A stretch of DNA of 64,000 bases from Stutzerimonas nosocomialis (GCF_005876855.1 NZ_QLAE01000005.1:62001-126000), one strand, 5' to 3'. Positions 26,488-36,791 are shown, counted from the first letter of the stretch. The notes: generated by a model from the letters alone, not told the origin. Translations and numbers: made by a program.

Positions 26488-27654
26488 GTGAACGTCCCTA
26501 CGCGTCTCCTGCTCATGCCCGCGCTGGTGCTGGCCGCGGTCAATCTGCGTCCCGGCATCACCTCCTTCGCCCCGCTGATCGAGCGCATTGCGACCGAGCT
26601 GCAGCTCAGCCGCGGCCTGATCAGCCTGACCACCGCGGCACCGGTGCTGCTGATGGGCTTCCTGGCCCCGCTGGCGCCACGGCTGGCGGTTCGTTTCGGG
26701 CTGGAGCGCACCATCACGGCCTGCCTGTTGACCCTCTGCATCGCCCTGCTGCTGCGTCTGTTCAGCCACCACGCCGGGTTGCTGATCGCCACCGCGGTGC
26801 TGCTGGGAGCCGCGATTGCGATCGCCGGCCCGCTGCTGTCGGGCTACATCAAGCGCCATTTCCGCGAGCGCATCGGCAAGACCGTCGCCTGGTTCTCGCT
26901 GAGCATGGCGATCGGCGGGACGCTGGGCGTGGTGCTCACCGCTCCGATCGCCCATCTCCTGGGCGAGCGGTGGAACCTCGGGCTGGCGGCCTGGGCGATT
27001 CCCGCGGTGCTGGCGCTGCTGGTCTGGCTGAAAGTGCCCAACCAGCCCGAGCCCTCGACCCAGGGCCCTGCCGGGCTGCCCTGGCGTGAGCCGCGGGCCT
27101 GGCTGGTAAGTGTCTTCTTCGGGCTCCAGGCCGGACTCTTCTACGCCCTGGCGACCTGGCTGGTCGCCCGTTACAGCGAAGTCGGTTTCAGCGTGCTGCG
27201 TGGCAACGCGTTTTTCAGCGGCTTCATGCTGATCGGCCTGCCCAGCGCCTTCGTGATGCCCTGGCTGGCCCAGCGTTTCGGACGGCGCCACCTGATGCTC
27301 CTGGGCTGCAGCCTGGTCGCGCTGTTCTGTCTGTCGGCCATCACCTGGTGGCCAGGCACGCAGCCGATGCTCGTCTGCATGTTGCTGGGTATCGCTCTGA
27401 ACGGCAGCTTTTCCCTGGCGCTGGCCCTGCCCATGTACGAAGCCGGCTCGCCCCTGGCGGTAAGCCGTCTGACCGCGATGATGTTGTGCGCCGGCTACGG
27501 GCTGGGCGGCCTCGCGCCCATGCTCGCGGGCCTGGGGCGTGACCTGGGCGGCGACTACCGCGCGCCGTTCGCGGCCCTGGTGGTGGTCGCGGCGACGATG
27601 TCGGTGCTTAGCTTTTTCCTGCGGCCCCGGCGCGACGCCGGCCCGCTCGTCTAG
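26488..27654 (+). CDS. MFS transporter, CynX/NimT-like
   Basis: 388 residues with about 12 membrane segments. The N-terminus AAVNLRPGITSFAPLI is the signature of the CynX (cyanate) / NimT (2-nitroimidazole) branch. The start is GTG 26488; no strong ribosome site is visible. The substrate cannot be assigned: no cyanase or related enzyme is adjacent, so cyanate transport is not supported by context. Confidence 0.85.
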   Translation: MNVPTRLLLMPALVLAAVNLRPGITSFAPLIERIATELQLSRGLISLTTAAPVLLMGFLAPLAPRLAVRFGLERTITACLLTLCIALLLRLFSHHAGLLIATAVLLGAAIAIAGPLLSGYIKRHFRERIGKTVAWFSLSMAIGGTLGVVLTAPIAHLLGERWNLGLAAWAIPAVLALLVWLKVPNQPEPSTQGPAGLPWREPRAWLVSVFFGLQAGLFYALATWLVARYSEVGFSVLRGNAFFSGFMLIGLPSAFVMPWLAQRFGRRHLMLLGCSLVALFCLSAITWWPGTQPMLVCMLLGIALNGSFSLALALPMYEAGSPLAVSRLTAMMLCAGYGLGGLAPMLAGLGRDLGGDYRAPFAALVVVAATMSVLSFFLRPRRDAGPLV

Positions 27655-27776
27655 CATGGAAGCTGTGGCGCGGTTCACCTCCTGCCGTGGCGCGCATGAC
27701 CGCTGCGCGCCGCTGTGTTAGAACGCTGCGCACGCGGCGACCCACACCCTTTTGACCGTCTGCCTGGAGTGTTCGA

Positions 27777-28205
27777 GTGGAGTCAGAATCCATCGTCTAT
27801 GGCTGCATCCGTGATTGGCCCTCGGCGGATGACGAGCAGCGTCGTCAGCGCCGGCTGGCCAATCTGCGCGCGCTCGAGCAGCTGCCACAGGGCGAGGGCT
27901 GGCCATTCATCGGACGGGAGATGTTTTCCTTCTGCCCCCAGGAAGACATCGGTCTCTACCAGACCCAGGTGATCCACTTCGGCGCCAGCTACCGCGCGGT
28001 GGAATACGAGTGGGCGTTGTGGGTGGAAAACTTCGAGGCGCTGCTCAAGCAGCTGTACTGGACCGGTGCGGTGGTGCACCTGGAAACCGAGCTCAACGGT
28101 ACCCACACCTTTCGCTGGGAGACCGATTCGGGTTCCCACAGCCCCAACGACAGCAGCCTGCGCATGCGCTGTTCGTGGGAACGCGAGAGCGGGCTGGTCG
28201 GCTGA
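27777..28205 (+). CDS. Conserved hypothetical protein
   Basis: 142 residues, acidic, no signal peptide or membrane segment. It starts at GTG 27777, preceded by GGAG. Trp-, Tyr- and Glu-rich (YRAVEYEWALWVENFEALLKQLYW). No domain recognised. Its stop is directly next to the stop of the convergent UPF0270 gene, with no base between them. Confidence 0.65.
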   Translation: MESESIVYGCIRDWPSADDEQRRQRRLANLRALEQLPQGEGWPFIGREMFSFCPQEDIGLYQTQVIHFGASYRAVEYEWALWVENFEALLKQLYWTGAVVHLETELNGTHTFRWETDSGSHSPNDSSLRMRCSWERESGLVG

Positions 28206-28436
28206 TCAGTCCTCCAGCCATTCGCGCGGGACGTCGCGCTTGAGCGCGAGCTGGCACTGGCTGCTGTCCGGATCGAACACGATCACCGCTTCGCCCTTGT
28301 CCAGGGCACGGCGGACCCGCTCCACGCGGGTGATCAGCGGCGTTTCGTCGCCATTGTCGGTGCCGTCGCGGGTGACGAAGTCTTCGATGAGGCGGGTAAG
28401 GGTGTCGGCTTCGAGCTGATCGTGGGGAATGAGCAT
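28206..28436 (-). CDS. UPF0270 family protein (YheU-like)
   Basis: 76 residues: MLIPHDQLEADTLTRLIEDFVTRDGTD and a C-terminal EAVIVFDPDSSQCQL are the UPF0270/YheU family pattern. Small cytoplasmic protein of unknown function. It begins 30 bases after the hybrid kinase stop on the same strand and may be co-transcribed with it. Confidence 0.85.
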   Translation of the reverse strand: MLIPHDQLEADTLTRLIEDFVTRDGTDNGDETPLITRVERVRRALDKGEAVIVFDPDSSQCQLALKRDVPREWLED

Positions 28437-28466
28437 GGCGCGGGAATACCTGGCGTGCGGATGCGC

Positions 28467-31229
28467 CTACTTTAACCCGGCTTCGGCGGTTCCCAGCGTA
28501 CTCTCCGTTTCGCGCAGGTAATGATCGAGCCGTTCGTGCAGCGCCAGGTGGTCGAAGGGTTTGCCGAGAAACTCGTTCATGCCGGCGAGGGTGCCGCGCT
28601 CGCGCTGTTCCTCCGGCAGGTGCGCGGTCAGTGCGATGATCGGCACCGGCGCCAGGCCGAGCTGTGCTTCGAGCGCCCGGATCTGGCGGCTGGCCTCGAA
28701 GCCATCCATTTCCGGCATCTCGCAGTCCATCACGATGGCCTGGATCGCGCTCGGCGCGCCGCGGTAGAGATCCAGTGCCTGCTGGCCGTTGTCCACCAGC
28801 TCGACCCGGTAGCCGCGTTTTTCCAGGAAGCCCCGGACCACCATCTGATTGACCGGATTGTCTTCGGCCACCAGCACGCAGGGCTGCTCGTCGCCGGACC
28901 GTTGCCGGGCAGGAGGTGGTGGAGGCGGCGGGGTGCAGGACGCGTCGCTGTCCGCGAACAGGCCGTGGAGCGCCTCGCGTAGCGGGGCGATGGCCAACGG
29001 CAGCGCCACGCTGACGTCGACGGGGCGCGGGGGCGTTCGGTCGTTGGGGGCATCGAGCAACAGCAACGGCGCTTGCGGGGGCTGGCAGTACTCCAGTGCC
29101 TCGAACCACTCGCTGGGCTGACCCGGCAGCGGAGCTACCAGCACCAGCAGGTCGTGGCTGTCCAGCTGTTCGAGGCAATCGGCCAGGGTCCGGGCCTTGT
29201 CGCAGTGCATGCCCCAGCGTTGAAGCAGGCATGCCAGCGCGTCCAGCGCCTGCGGGTCGGACGACGCGAGCAGTGCACGGCGTGCGGCCAGCCGCTCGGC
29301 GAGGGGATCGGCGGGTTGCTCGAGGTCGGGCGATGGCAGGGAGAGCAGAAAGCGGCTGCCCTCGCCGGGCGTGCTCTGGACCTCGATGGTGCCGCCCATC
29401 AATTCCACCAGTTCCTTGCTGATGGCCAGCCCCAGGCCGCTGCCGCCGTAGCGTCGGCTGGTGCTGGAGGTCTCCTGGGCGAATGATTCGAACAGTTGCG
29501 GTACGGCGTTCGGGTGGATGCCGATACCGGTGTCGATCACGGCGAACAGCAGGCGCATCGGGCCATCGCCATCGCGGCTCCGGCTGACCTTCAGGGCGAC
29601 GTGCCCGTTTTCGGTGAACTTCACGGCGTTGCTCAGCAGGTTCAGCAGGACCTGTTTCAACCGTGTCGGATCGCCGCGCACCATCCGCGGAACGCCGGGA
29701 TCGAGGCTGATGTAGAGCCCCAGCTGCTTTTCCTGCGCCTGCGCCGTGAACAGGCTCGTGGCCTCGGAGACCAGGGTCTCGAGGTCGAACTCGATGTCCT
29801 CGAGCACCAGCTTGCCGGATTCGATCCGGGCGTAGTCGAGGATGTCGTTGATCACCGTCATCAGCGAGCGGCCGGAGCTGGAAATGGTATCGACGTAGAA
29901 GCGCTGGCTGCCGTCCAGACGGGTCTCGCGCAGCAACTGGAGCATACCCAGCAGGCCGCTGAGCGGGGTGCGGATCTCGTGGCTCATCTTCGCCAGGAAG
30001 CGGCTCTTGGCCTTGTTCTCGATGCGTGCCTGGGCCGCGGCCTGGCGCGAGCGGTAGCCTTCCTCCTTGAGCTGGTTGATGCGGTCGGCCAGGCCGATCG
30101 ACAGCGTGATCAGCTCGATGGCGACGCTCACCTTGACCACCGAACTGCCATAGACGCCGAACAGCTCGAAGCCCAGCGAGCCGGCGGTGACGATGATGAA
30201 GGAGGCCAGCAGGATGCCCCAGGCGAGGATGTAGTAGGAGCCGTAGCGCACCCCGCGATGCCAGGCGTAGGCGCCGGTCAGCAAGAGGCCGATCGAGGTG
30301 CCGAGTACGGCGAGGCTGGCCAGGATGCTCCAGGTCTGCAGGGGAATCAGCAGACCGGCGACGAGCCCGGCGAACGAGATCAGGACCACGCCGCGCAGCA
30401 GGCGGTCCAGGCGCGGGAAATGTTCGCGGGTATGCAGGAAGTGGCGGCTGAACTGTACCGAGGTGAAGCAATGCGTGAGCATCAGCAGGTAGATGAGCAC
30501 GCCGTGGACCGTGCCCAGTCCGGGCAGCACCTTGAACAGCAGCCCGTCGAAGCTGGCCGCGAACAGGCCGATGTTGAGGTTGTAGACCAGGTACCAGAAG
30601 TACGCCGGCTCACGCAGCGAAAGGAACAGGAAGAGGTTGTAGCAGAACATCGCCAGCAGGATGCCGTAGAAGCCTCCGTAAAGCGCCGTAGTGCGTTCCT
30701 GGGCGGCGGCGCTGGCGCCGTAGGTGCTGAAATAGAGCGGTACGAACAGGCTGCTGGTGCTGTGAACCTTCACCAGCAGGGTGGTCGGCCCCGGCGCCAG
30801 CTCGACCGGGAACCAGAAGTTGCGCACCTTCACGGCACGCTGTTCGAAGGGATAGTCGTCGCCGGCCAGTTGATGGGCCAGGCGCCCCTGCGCATCCACG
30901 ACGTACAGTTCGATATGGTCGAGCAGCGGGTAGTTGATCTCGACGAAGCCGCGCACGCTGTCGGTGCGAGGGTTGTCCAGGCGGACCCTGAACCACCAGG
31001 TCGAATCGTTCTTGCCCTTGTTGACGTGGCGGCTGTCGACCGGCTGGAAGCGCTCGGGCGCCAGCGCCAGGACCTGGGCGGCGTCGAGACGCCCCCCGGG
31101 GTCCTCGAACGATTCGGCCCACTGGCCCAGCGGCAGGCGAAAATCGCCGGACGGCAGGCTCAGGGTGTCGGCGGCCCAGCAGCCGACACTCAGGCAGAGC
31201 AATAGCAGGGCCAGTCCATAGCGCGCCAT
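28467..31229 (-). CDS. 7TM hybrid sensor histidine kinase beside the NAGGN genes
   Basis: 920 residues. Signal peptide, periplasmic 7TMR-DISM extracellular domain (about 25-170), seven membrane helices (about 180-385), HisKA with phospho-acceptor His417 in [12 protein letters not shown], HATPase with NAVKF, DTGIGI and [11 protein letters not shown], a degenerate receiver-like stretch (about 655-745) without a phosphorylation Asp, and a C-terminal receiver with Asp835 in [11 protein letters not shown]. No DNA-binding output, so it must pass phosphate to a partner. Start ATG 31229 preferred over TTG 31235. The position 98 bp after the NAGGN peptidase suggests a link to osmotic sensing, as in P. 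aeruginosa PA3462; unproven. Confidence 0.88.
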   Translation of the reverse strand: MARYGLALLLLCLSVGCWAADTLSLPSGDFRLPLGQWAESFEDPGGRLDAAQVLALAPERFQPVDSRHVNKGKNDSTWWFRVRLDNPRTDSVRGFVEINYPLLDHIELYVVDAQGRLAHQLAGDDYPFEQRAVKVRNFWFPVELAPGPTTLLVKVHSTSSLFVPLYFSTYGASAAAQERTTALYGGFYGILLAMFCYNLFLFLSLREPAYFWYLVYNLNIGLFAASFDGLLFKVLPGLGTVHGVLIYLLMLTHCFTSVQFSRHFLHTREHFPRLDRLLRGVVLISFAGLVAGLLIPLQTWSILASLAVLGTSIGLLLTGAYAWHRGVRYGSYYILAWGILLASFIIVTAGSLGFELFGVYGSSVVKVSVAIELITLSIGLADRINQLKEEGYRSRQAAAQARIENKAKSRFLAKMSHEIRTPLSGLLGMLQLLRETRLDGSQRFYVDTISSSGRSLMTVINDILDYARIESGKLVLEDIEFDLETLVSEATSLFTAQAQEKQLGLYISLDPGVPRMVRGDPTRLKQVLLNLLSNAVKFTENGHVALKVSRSRDGDGPMRLLFAVIDTGIGIHPNAVPQLFESFAQETSSTSRRYGGSGLGLAISKELVELMGGTIEVQSTPGEGSRFLLSLPSPDLEQPADPLAERLAARRALLASSDPQALDALACLLQRWGMHCDKARTLADCLEQLDSHDLLVLVAPLPGQPSEWFEALEYCQPPQAPLLLLDAPNDRTPPRPVDVSVALPLAIAPLREALHGLFADSDASCTPPPPPPPARQRSGDEQPCVLVAEDNPVNQMVVRGFLEKRGYRVELVDNGQQALDLYRGAPSAIQAIVMDCEMPEMDGFEASRQIRALEAQLGLAPVPIIALTAHLPEEQRERGTLAGMNEFLGKPFDHLALHERLDHYLRETESTLGTAEAGLK

Positions 31230-31327
31230 ATTCAATCCATGAAGAAAGTCGGGGCAACTTTGCCGCCATGTACGTCCCGCGGCAATGCCTGCCGGTCCGA
31301 ACCTAGCGCCTAGTCACGAATGCAATT

Positions 31328-32524
31328 CTAACGGTCGGGGTCGTCGGACCTGCCGACCAGCGTTTCGACCGCCGGTACCCGGGTATCGTTCTCCATCTGC
31401 GCCTCGTGCTCCAGCTGGTGGCTGAAGCGCTCCAGCGAGTCCTTGCCGGCATGCGCGTCGCTGGCGAAAACCGGCGGGCTGAGCAGGTAGGCGCTGATCA
31501 GCTGGGTGATCGCGGCCAGGCTGTCGATATGGGTGCGTTCGTAGCCGTGGGTCGCGTCGCAGCCGAAGGCGAGCAGGGCGGTGCGGATGTCGTGCCCGGC
31601 CTCGACGGCCGATTGCGCATCGCTGTGATAGTAGCGGAAAAGGTCGCGACGTACCGGGATCTCGTGTTGCCCGGCCAGCTTGAGCAGGTGCCTGGACAGA
31701 TGGAAATCGTACGGGCCGCCCGAATCCTGCATCGCCACGGTGACCGCATGTTCGGTGGACTGCTGGCCCTTGGCGCTGGGGGCGATGTCGATGCCGACGA
31801 ACTCGCTGACGTCCCAGGGCAGGGCACCGGCGGCACCGGAGCCGGTTTCCTCGGTGATGGTGAACAGTGGGTGGCAATCGATCGGCGGCTCGCGACCGCT
31901 GTCGACCACGGCCTTGAGCGCGGTCAGCAGCGCGGCGACACCGGCCTTGTCGTCCAGGTGGCGGGCGCTGATGTAGCCGCTTTCGGTGAATTCGGGCATC
32001 GGGTCGAAGGCGACGAAATCCCCGATGTTGACCCCCAGGGCGACGGTTTCCGCACGGCTGTAGGTGAAGGCGTCCAGGCGCAGCTCGACGTGGTCCCAGC
32101 TGATCGGCATCTCGTCGACCGCGGTGTTGAAGGCATGGCCGGAGGCGAGCAGGGGCAGGACGCTGCCGCGAATCACGCCTTGGTCGGTGAACACGCTGAC
32201 CCGGCTGCCCTCGGCGAAGCGGCTCGACCAGCAGCCCACCGGCGCCAGGCCCAGCCGGCCGGTGTCCTGGATCTCGCGGACGATCGCGCCGATGGTGTCA
32301 ACGTGGGCGGCGACCGCGCGGTCCGGGCTGTAGCGACGGCCCTTGAGGGTGGCGCGGATGGTGCCGCGGCGGGTCAGCTCGAAGGGAATGCCAAGCTCCT
32401 TAAGGCGCTCGGCGACATACCGGACGATGGTGTCGGTGAAACCGGTCGGGCTCGGGATGGCGAGCATCTCCAGCAGGACGCGCTGCAGATAATTCAGGTC
32501 GGGTTCGGGCAGTTTCGCAATCAT
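31328..32524 (-). CDS. Osmoprotectant NAGGN system M42-type peptidase
   Basis: 398 residues. Metal-binding motifs of the M42/M20 aminopeptidases: AAHVDTIGAIV, ISARHLDDKAGVAALL, FTITEETGSGAAGA and GIDIAPSAKG. The start at 32524 has ribosome site AAGGAGA; the open frame runs further upstream into a hairpin region without homology-like sequence. This family is found next to the two NAGGN synthesis genes in many proteobacteria and probably trims or recycles the dipeptide osmolyte. The exact reaction is not established by sequence. Confidence 0.9.
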   Translation of the reverse strand: MIAKLPEPDLNYLQRVLLEMLAIPSPTGFTDTIVRYVAERLKELGIPFELTRRGTIRATLKGRRYSPDRAVAAHVDTIGAIVREIQDTGRLGLAPVGCWSSRFAEGSRVSVFTDQGVIRGSVLPLLASGHAFNTAVDEMPISWDHVELRLDAFTYSRAETVALGVNIGDFVAFDPMPEFTESGYISARHLDDKAGVAALLTALKAVVDSGREPPIDCHPLFTITEETGSGAAGALPWDVSEFVGIDIAPSAKGQQSTEHAVTVAMQDSGGPYDFHLSRHLLKLAGQHEIPVRRDLFRYYHSDAQSAVEAGHDIRTALLAFGCDATHGYERTHIDSLAAITQLISAYLLSPPVFASDAHAGKDSLERFSHQLEHEAQMENDTRVPAVETLVGRSDDPDR

Positions 32525-32654
32525 GGGGTCTCCTTGGGTGGCGCGTAGCGCCGGGTCGGGAGGTAGCGGCGAGGGCGGTTCGCCGTCGATGGCATACGAC
32601 GCGAGGAACGCGCCGCGAGCGGGTGCTCGCGGTGTCCCAGGGGGCGCCGTCGCG

Positions 32655-34397
32655 TCAGTTGCTGGTGTGGCTGAGCGGGAACAACAGGTCGATGAAACGC
32701 TCGGCGGTCGGCTGCGGCTGGTGGTTCGCCAGACCGACGCGCTCGTTGGCTTCGATGAACACGTACTCGGGCTGATCGGCCGCCGCAACCATCAAGTCTA
32801 GTCCGACCACCGGGATGTCCAGCGCACGGGCCGCCTTGACGGCCGCTTCCACGAGGGTCGGATGCAGGATGTCGGTGACGTCCTCGAGGGTGCCTCCGGT
32901 GTGCAGGTTGGCCGTACGGCGCACGGCCAGGCGCTCGCCTTCGGCCAGCACGCTGTCGAAGTCGTAGTTCGCCGCACGGATGCAGCGGTTGGTTTCCTCG
33001 TCGAGCGGGATGCGGCTTTCACCGCCGGTGGCCGCCATCCGACGACGGCTCTGCGCCTCGATCAGCGCGCCGATGGTGTGATGGCCGTCGCCGATGACCT
33101 CGGCGGGCCGGCGAATGGCGGCGGCAACCACTTCGAAGCCGATGACCACGATGCGCAGATCCAGGCCCTCGTGGAAGCTCTCCAGCAGCACCCGGCTGTC
33201 GAAGTGTTCCGCGCGACGAATCGCCTCTTCCATTTCATCGGCGTTGCGCAGGTCCACCGCGACGCCCTGGCCCTGTTCGCCGTCGACCGGCTTGACCACC
33301 ACGCTGCCATGCTGCGCGAGGAAGGCGGCATTGTCGGCCGCCGCGCCCGCGAGCTGCTGGGCCGGCAACCGAAGCCCGGCGCGCGTCAGGGTGCGATGGG
33401 TCAGCCGTTTGTCCTGGCAGAGGGTCATGCTGACGGCGCTGGTCAGGTCCGACAGCGATTCGCGGCAGCGCACCCGGCGACCGCCATGGGTCAGGGTGAA
33501 CATGCCCGCTTCGGCATCGTCGACATGCACCTCGATGCCCCGTCGACGGGCTTCGTCGACGATGATCCGGGCGTAGGGGTTGAGGTCCGCTTCGGGGCCG
33601 GGGCCGAGGAACAGCGGCTGATTGAAGCTGTTCTTGCGCTTGACCGTGAAGGTCGGCAGGTCGCGGAAGCCCAGCTTGGCGTAGAGCGCCTTGGCCTGCA
33701 GGTTGTCGTGCATCACCGACAGGTCGAGGTAGGCCAGGCCGCGTCCCATGTAGTGTTCGACCAGATGCCGCACGAGCGCTTCGCCCACGCCGGGGCGCGG
33801 ACAGTTCGGCGATACGGCCAGGCACCAGAGGCTGCTGCCGTTTTCCGGATCGTTGAACGCCTTGTGGTGGTTGATGCCCATCACGCTGCCCAGGATCTGC
33901 CCGGTGTCTTCGTCCTCGGCGACCCAGAACACCGGGCCGCCTTCCTCGTAGGGAGTGCAGCGCGTCGGGTCCACCGGCATCATCGAGCGCGACTGGTACA
34001 GGCAATTGATCGCTTCCCAGTCGTTCTGGCACTGGGTGCGGCGGATGGCGAAGCCCCGGAAACGGCGTTGCGCCGGGCGGTAGTCGGTGAACCACAGCCG
34101 CAGGGTGTCGGAGGGGTCGAGGAACAGCTGCTGGGGCGCCTGGGCCAGGACCTGCTGGGGCGCCGCCACGTACAGCGCGATGTCGCGGTCGCCCTGCTGC
34201 TCGTTGAGCAGGTCGCTGGCGATCATGGCCGGGTCCGAATAGGTATGGCCAACGAGAATCCGCCCCCATCCGCAGTGGAGGATCACCGGGCTTTCGGGGT
34301 GAGCCTGCCCGTCTTCCGCGAAACGTGCCTGCAACCTCTGGTAGGTGGGCGCCTGGCCGCGCAACAGACGCTGACCATAAGCTTGAGACTTCTGCAT
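32655..34397 (-). CDS. ngg: N-acetylglutaminylglutamine synthetase (GNAT/ATP-grasp)
   Basis: 580 residues. The N-terminal half contains a GNAT acetyltransferase domain (about 115-265; SPNCPRPGVGEALVRHLVEHYMGRGL), the C-terminal half an ATP-grasp ligase (about 300-575; VVVKPVDGEQGQGVAVDL and EANERVGL). It makes the N-acetylated Gln-Gln dipeptide, later amidated by the product of the preceding gene, to yield the compatible solute NAGGN. Ribosome site AAGGAAA; 11 bases after the amidotransferase stop. Confidence 0.93.
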   Translation of the reverse strand: MQKSQAYGQRLLRGQAPTYQRLQARFAEDGQAHPESPVILHCGWGRILVGHTYSDPAMIASDLLNEQQGDRDIALYVAAPQQVLAQAPQQLFLDPSDTLRLWFTDYRPAQRRFRGFAIRRTQCQNDWEAINCLYQSRSMMPVDPTRCTPYEEGGPVFWVAEDEDTGQILGSVMGINHHKAFNDPENGSSLWCLAVSPNCPRPGVGEALVRHLVEHYMGRGLAYLDLSVMHDNLQAKALYAKLGFRDLPTFTVKRKNSFNQPLFLGPGPEADLNPYARIIVDEARRRGIEVHVDDAEAGMFTLTHGGRRVRCRESLSDLTSAVSMTLCQDKRLTHRTLTRAGLRLPAQQLAGAAADNAAFLAQHGSVVVKPVDGEQGQGVAVDLRNADEMEEAIRRAEHFDSRVLLESFHEGLDLRIVVIGFEVVAAAIRRPAEVIGDGHHTIGALIEAQSRRRMAATGGESRIPLDEETNRCIRAANYDFDSVLAEGERLAVRRTANLHTGGTLEDVTDILHPTLVEAAVKAARALDIPVVGLDLMVAAADQPEYVFIEANERVGLANHQPQPTAERFIDLLFPLSHTSN

Positions 34398-34408
34398 GGT
34401 GCGTTTCC

Positions 34409-36181
34409 TTAGAGGCCCTGTTCAGTCAACCAAAGGTTGACCGCCGCCAGCTGCCAGAGTTTGGAGCCGCGCAGCGGGGTGAGCTGGCCATGCGGGTCGG
34501 ACAGCAGGGCGTCGAGCATCTGCGGCTGGTACAGGCCACGGTCCTGGCTCGGGTCGAGCAGCAGCTCGCGCACCCAGTCCAGCGTGTCGCCCTGCAGGTG
34601 CTTGAGCCCGGGGACCGGGAAGTAACCCTTGGGCCGATCGATGACCTCGGCCGGGATGACCTGACGGGCGGCCTCCTTGAGCACGTACTTGCCGCCCTCG
34701 GGCAGCTTGTACTGCGCCGGGATGCGCGCCGAGAGTTCGGCCACCCGATAATCCAGGAATGGCGTGCGCGCTTCCAGGCCCCAGGCCATGGTCATGTTGT
34801 CCACGCGCTTGACCGGGTCGTCGACCAGCATGACCGTGCTGTCGATGCGCAGCGCCTTGTCGACCGCCGCCTCGGCGCCCGGCTGGGCGAAGTGCCGGCG
34901 CACGAAGTCGCCGGAGAAGTCGCCCTGGGCCCATTGCTTCTGGACCGTCTGGGTGTATTCCTCGTAGCTGCGATCACGGAAGGCCGCGAGGTACGCCGCC
35001 ACCGGGTCCTGTGCCCCGTCGACCTGGGGGTACCAGTGATAGCCGGCGAACAGCTCGTCGGCACCCTGGCCGCTCTGAACGACCTTGCAATGCTTGGCCA
35101 CTTCGCGCGAGAGCAGGTAGAAGGCGATGCAGTCATGGCTGACCATCGGCTCGCTCATGGCGCGGAAGGCCGCCGGAAGCTGTTCGAGGATTTCCTTTTC
35201 CTGGATGCGCAGCTGGTGATGACGGGTCTGGAAGTGGTTGGCGATGATGTCCGAATACTTGAACTCGTCGCCGCGCTCGCCGCCCGCATCCTCGAAGCCG
35301 ATGGAGAAGGTCAGCAGGTTCTCCGCCGCGCCGGCTTCGCGCAGCAGGCCGACCAGCAGGCTCGAATCGACGCCGCCGGAAAGCAGCACGCCGACGTCCA
35401 CCGCGGCGCGCTGACGGATGCTCACGGCTTCGCGCATGGTGGTCAGGACGCGGTCCTTCCAGTCTTCGAAGGTGTAGTTCTGCTCGTCCGGCCTGGCGCC
35501 GAACGCCAGTGTCCACCAGGTCTTGGTGGTGGTCTTTCCCTGGGCGTCGATGCGCATCCAGCTGGCCGGCGGCATCTTTTCGATACCGGCGATCAGGGTG
35601 TCGGGCGCCGGCACCACGGCGTGGAAGCTCATGTAGTGATTCAGCGCGACCGGGTTGATGACCGGGTTGATGTCGCCGCCTTGCAGGAGCGAGGGCAGGC
35701 TGGAGGCGAAGCGCAGGCGCTGGTCGGTACGCGAGAGGTACAACGGCTTGACGCCGAGACGGTCGCGGGCGATGAACAGCTGCTGCTTGTCGCGCTCCCA
35801 GATGGCGAACACGAACATGCCGTTCAGGCGCGGCAGCAGGGCTTCGCCCCAGGCGTGGAAGCCCTTGAGCAGCACTTCGGTGTCGCCGTCGGAAAAGAAC
35901 CGATAGCCGAGCGATTCGAGTTCGGCGCGAAGCTCGGGGTAGTTGTAGATCGCGCCGTTGAAGACCATCGACAGGCCCAGCGCAGAGTCGACCATCGGCT
36001 GGCCGGAGGCCTCGCACAGGTCCATGATCTTCAGCCGACGATGGCCCAGCGCGAGCGGGCCGTGGCTGTGGAAACCGCACGCGTCGGGGCCGCGCGAGGT
36101 CAGGTGATGGGTGATGCGTTCGATCGCGGCCAGGCTGGCCGGTTGGTTATCGAAGCGTAGTTCTCCAGCTATTCCGCACAT
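34409..36181 (-). CDS. asnO: N-acetylglutaminylglutamine amidotransferase
   Basis: 590 residues, asparagine-synthetase-B architecture. Class II glutaminase domain with nucleophile Cys2 (MCGIAGELRF) and a synthetase domain with the PP-loop SGGVDSS at 268-274. In this genomic context (ngg and M42 peptidase downstream) it is the NAGGN amidotransferase and not a general asparagine synthetase. First gene of the operon; a TTGACA box and dyad at 36246-36263 lie upstream, facing the divergent marR gene. Confidence 0.93.
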   Translation of the reverse strand: MCGIAGELRFDNQPASLAAIERITHHLTSRGPDACGFHSHGPLALGHRRLKIMDLCEASGQPMVDSALGLSMVFNGAIYNYPELRAELESLGYRFFSDGDTEVLLKGFHAWGEALLPRLNGMFVFAIWERDKQQLFIARDRLGVKPLYLSRTDQRLRFASSLPSLLQGGDINPVINPVALNHYMSFHAVVPAPDTLIAGIEKMPPASWMRIDAQGKTTTKTWWTLAFGARPDEQNYTFEDWKDRVLTTMREAVSIRQRAAVDVGVLLSGGVDSSLLVGLLREAGAAENLLTFSIGFEDAGGERGDEFKYSDIIANHFQTRHHQLRIQEKEILEQLPAAFRAMSEPMVSHDCIAFYLLSREVAKHCKVVQSGQGADELFAGYHWYPQVDGAQDPVAAYLAAFRDRSYEEYTQTVQKQWAQGDFSGDFVRRHFAQPGAEAAVDKALRIDSTVMLVDDPVKRVDNMTMAWGLEARTPFLDYRVAELSARIPAQYKLPEGGKYVLKEAARQVIPAEVIDRPKGYFPVPGLKHLQGDTLDWVRELLLDPSQDRGLYQPQMLDALLSDPHGQLTPLRGSKLWQLAAVNLWLTEQGL

Positions 36182-36234
36182 AATCCTTACCGGTTCTCCG
36201 TTGGGGTGTGGGCGTGCTCGTTCAGCACTTTTTT

Positions 36235-36263
36235 ACCTAACCAAATCGACACTTTCATGTCAA
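36235..36263 (-). promoter_or_regulatory. Probable promoter and operator of the NAGGN operon
   Basis: Minus strand: perfect TTGACA (36263-36258), 17-base spacer, weak TTAGGT (36240-36235). The -35 box is one arm of a dyad TCGACA-N6-TGTCAA (36246-36263, one mismatch), a geometry fitting MarR-family dimers. The divergent MarR gene starts 58 bases away, so repression of the operon by that protein is a reasonable inference. Confidence 0.5.
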
Positions 36264-36320
36264 AGTAGTTCGCTGTATGTTTTTGGCAAGAATTACCGCT
36301 CCGTAGCGGTTCGGAATCTT

Positions 36321-36791
36321 ATGACTGAAACTAAATCATCCCCCCGGGAAGCCTACGCGCTTTCGATATTCCAGGCCCTGCGGCGCCTGCAGCAGGCGGC
36401 CGAGGTGCATGCCAAGCGGTTGTCGCGCTATGGCGGACTGACGCCGCTGCAGCAGCTGATCCTGCAGGTCCTGGCGGTGGAGAAAGAGCTCACGGCCAGT
36501 CAGCTGGCGCGTTTCGTCAGTCTGTCGCAGGCCTCGCTGTCGGGTGTGCTCGAGCGTCTGGAGGGGCGGGGGCTGATCAGCCGGCGACGTGACGAGCAGG
36601 ACCGGCGCAAGCAGTGGCTGCACCTGGATGAGCCCGGACGCGAGGCGCTACGCGATGCGCCGTCCCTGCTGCCCGAGCACGTTCTCGAGCGCTTCGCCGC
36701 GTTGCCCGAGTGGGAACGCCATTCGATTCTCGCGGCGCTGCTGCGCGCGGCCGAGCTGTTCGACTCGGCCGAGCTGGTGGAGCAGGCCTAG
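36321..36791 (+). CDS. MarR-family regulator, divergent from NAGGN operon
   Basis: 156 residues. Winged helix: LTPLQQLILQVLAVEKELTASQLARFVSLSQASLSGVLERLEGRGLISRRRDEQDRRKQWLHL, with the DxRxxxxxLT-like wing. Start ATG 36321; in-frame codons upstream to 36111 would run into asnO and are rejected. Divergent from asnO across 139 bp and conserved there in pseudomonads (PA3458 position). Likely regulates NAGGN synthesis. Its stop overlaps the end of the convergent LysR gene by 4 bases. Confidence 0.88.
   Translation: MTETKSSPREAYALSIFQALRRLQQAAEVHAKRLSRYGGLTPLQQLILQVLAVEKELTASQLARFVSLSQASLSGVLERLEGRGLISRRRDEQDRRKQWLHLDEPGREALRDAPSLLPEHVLERFAALPEWERHSILAALLRAAELFDSAELVEQA

Noticed and set aside
32525-32788. 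Longer start for the NAGGN peptidase
   Set aside because: The extra 88 codons overlap ngg, are low-complexity, and the internal ATG 32524 has a strong ribosome site and normal family length.
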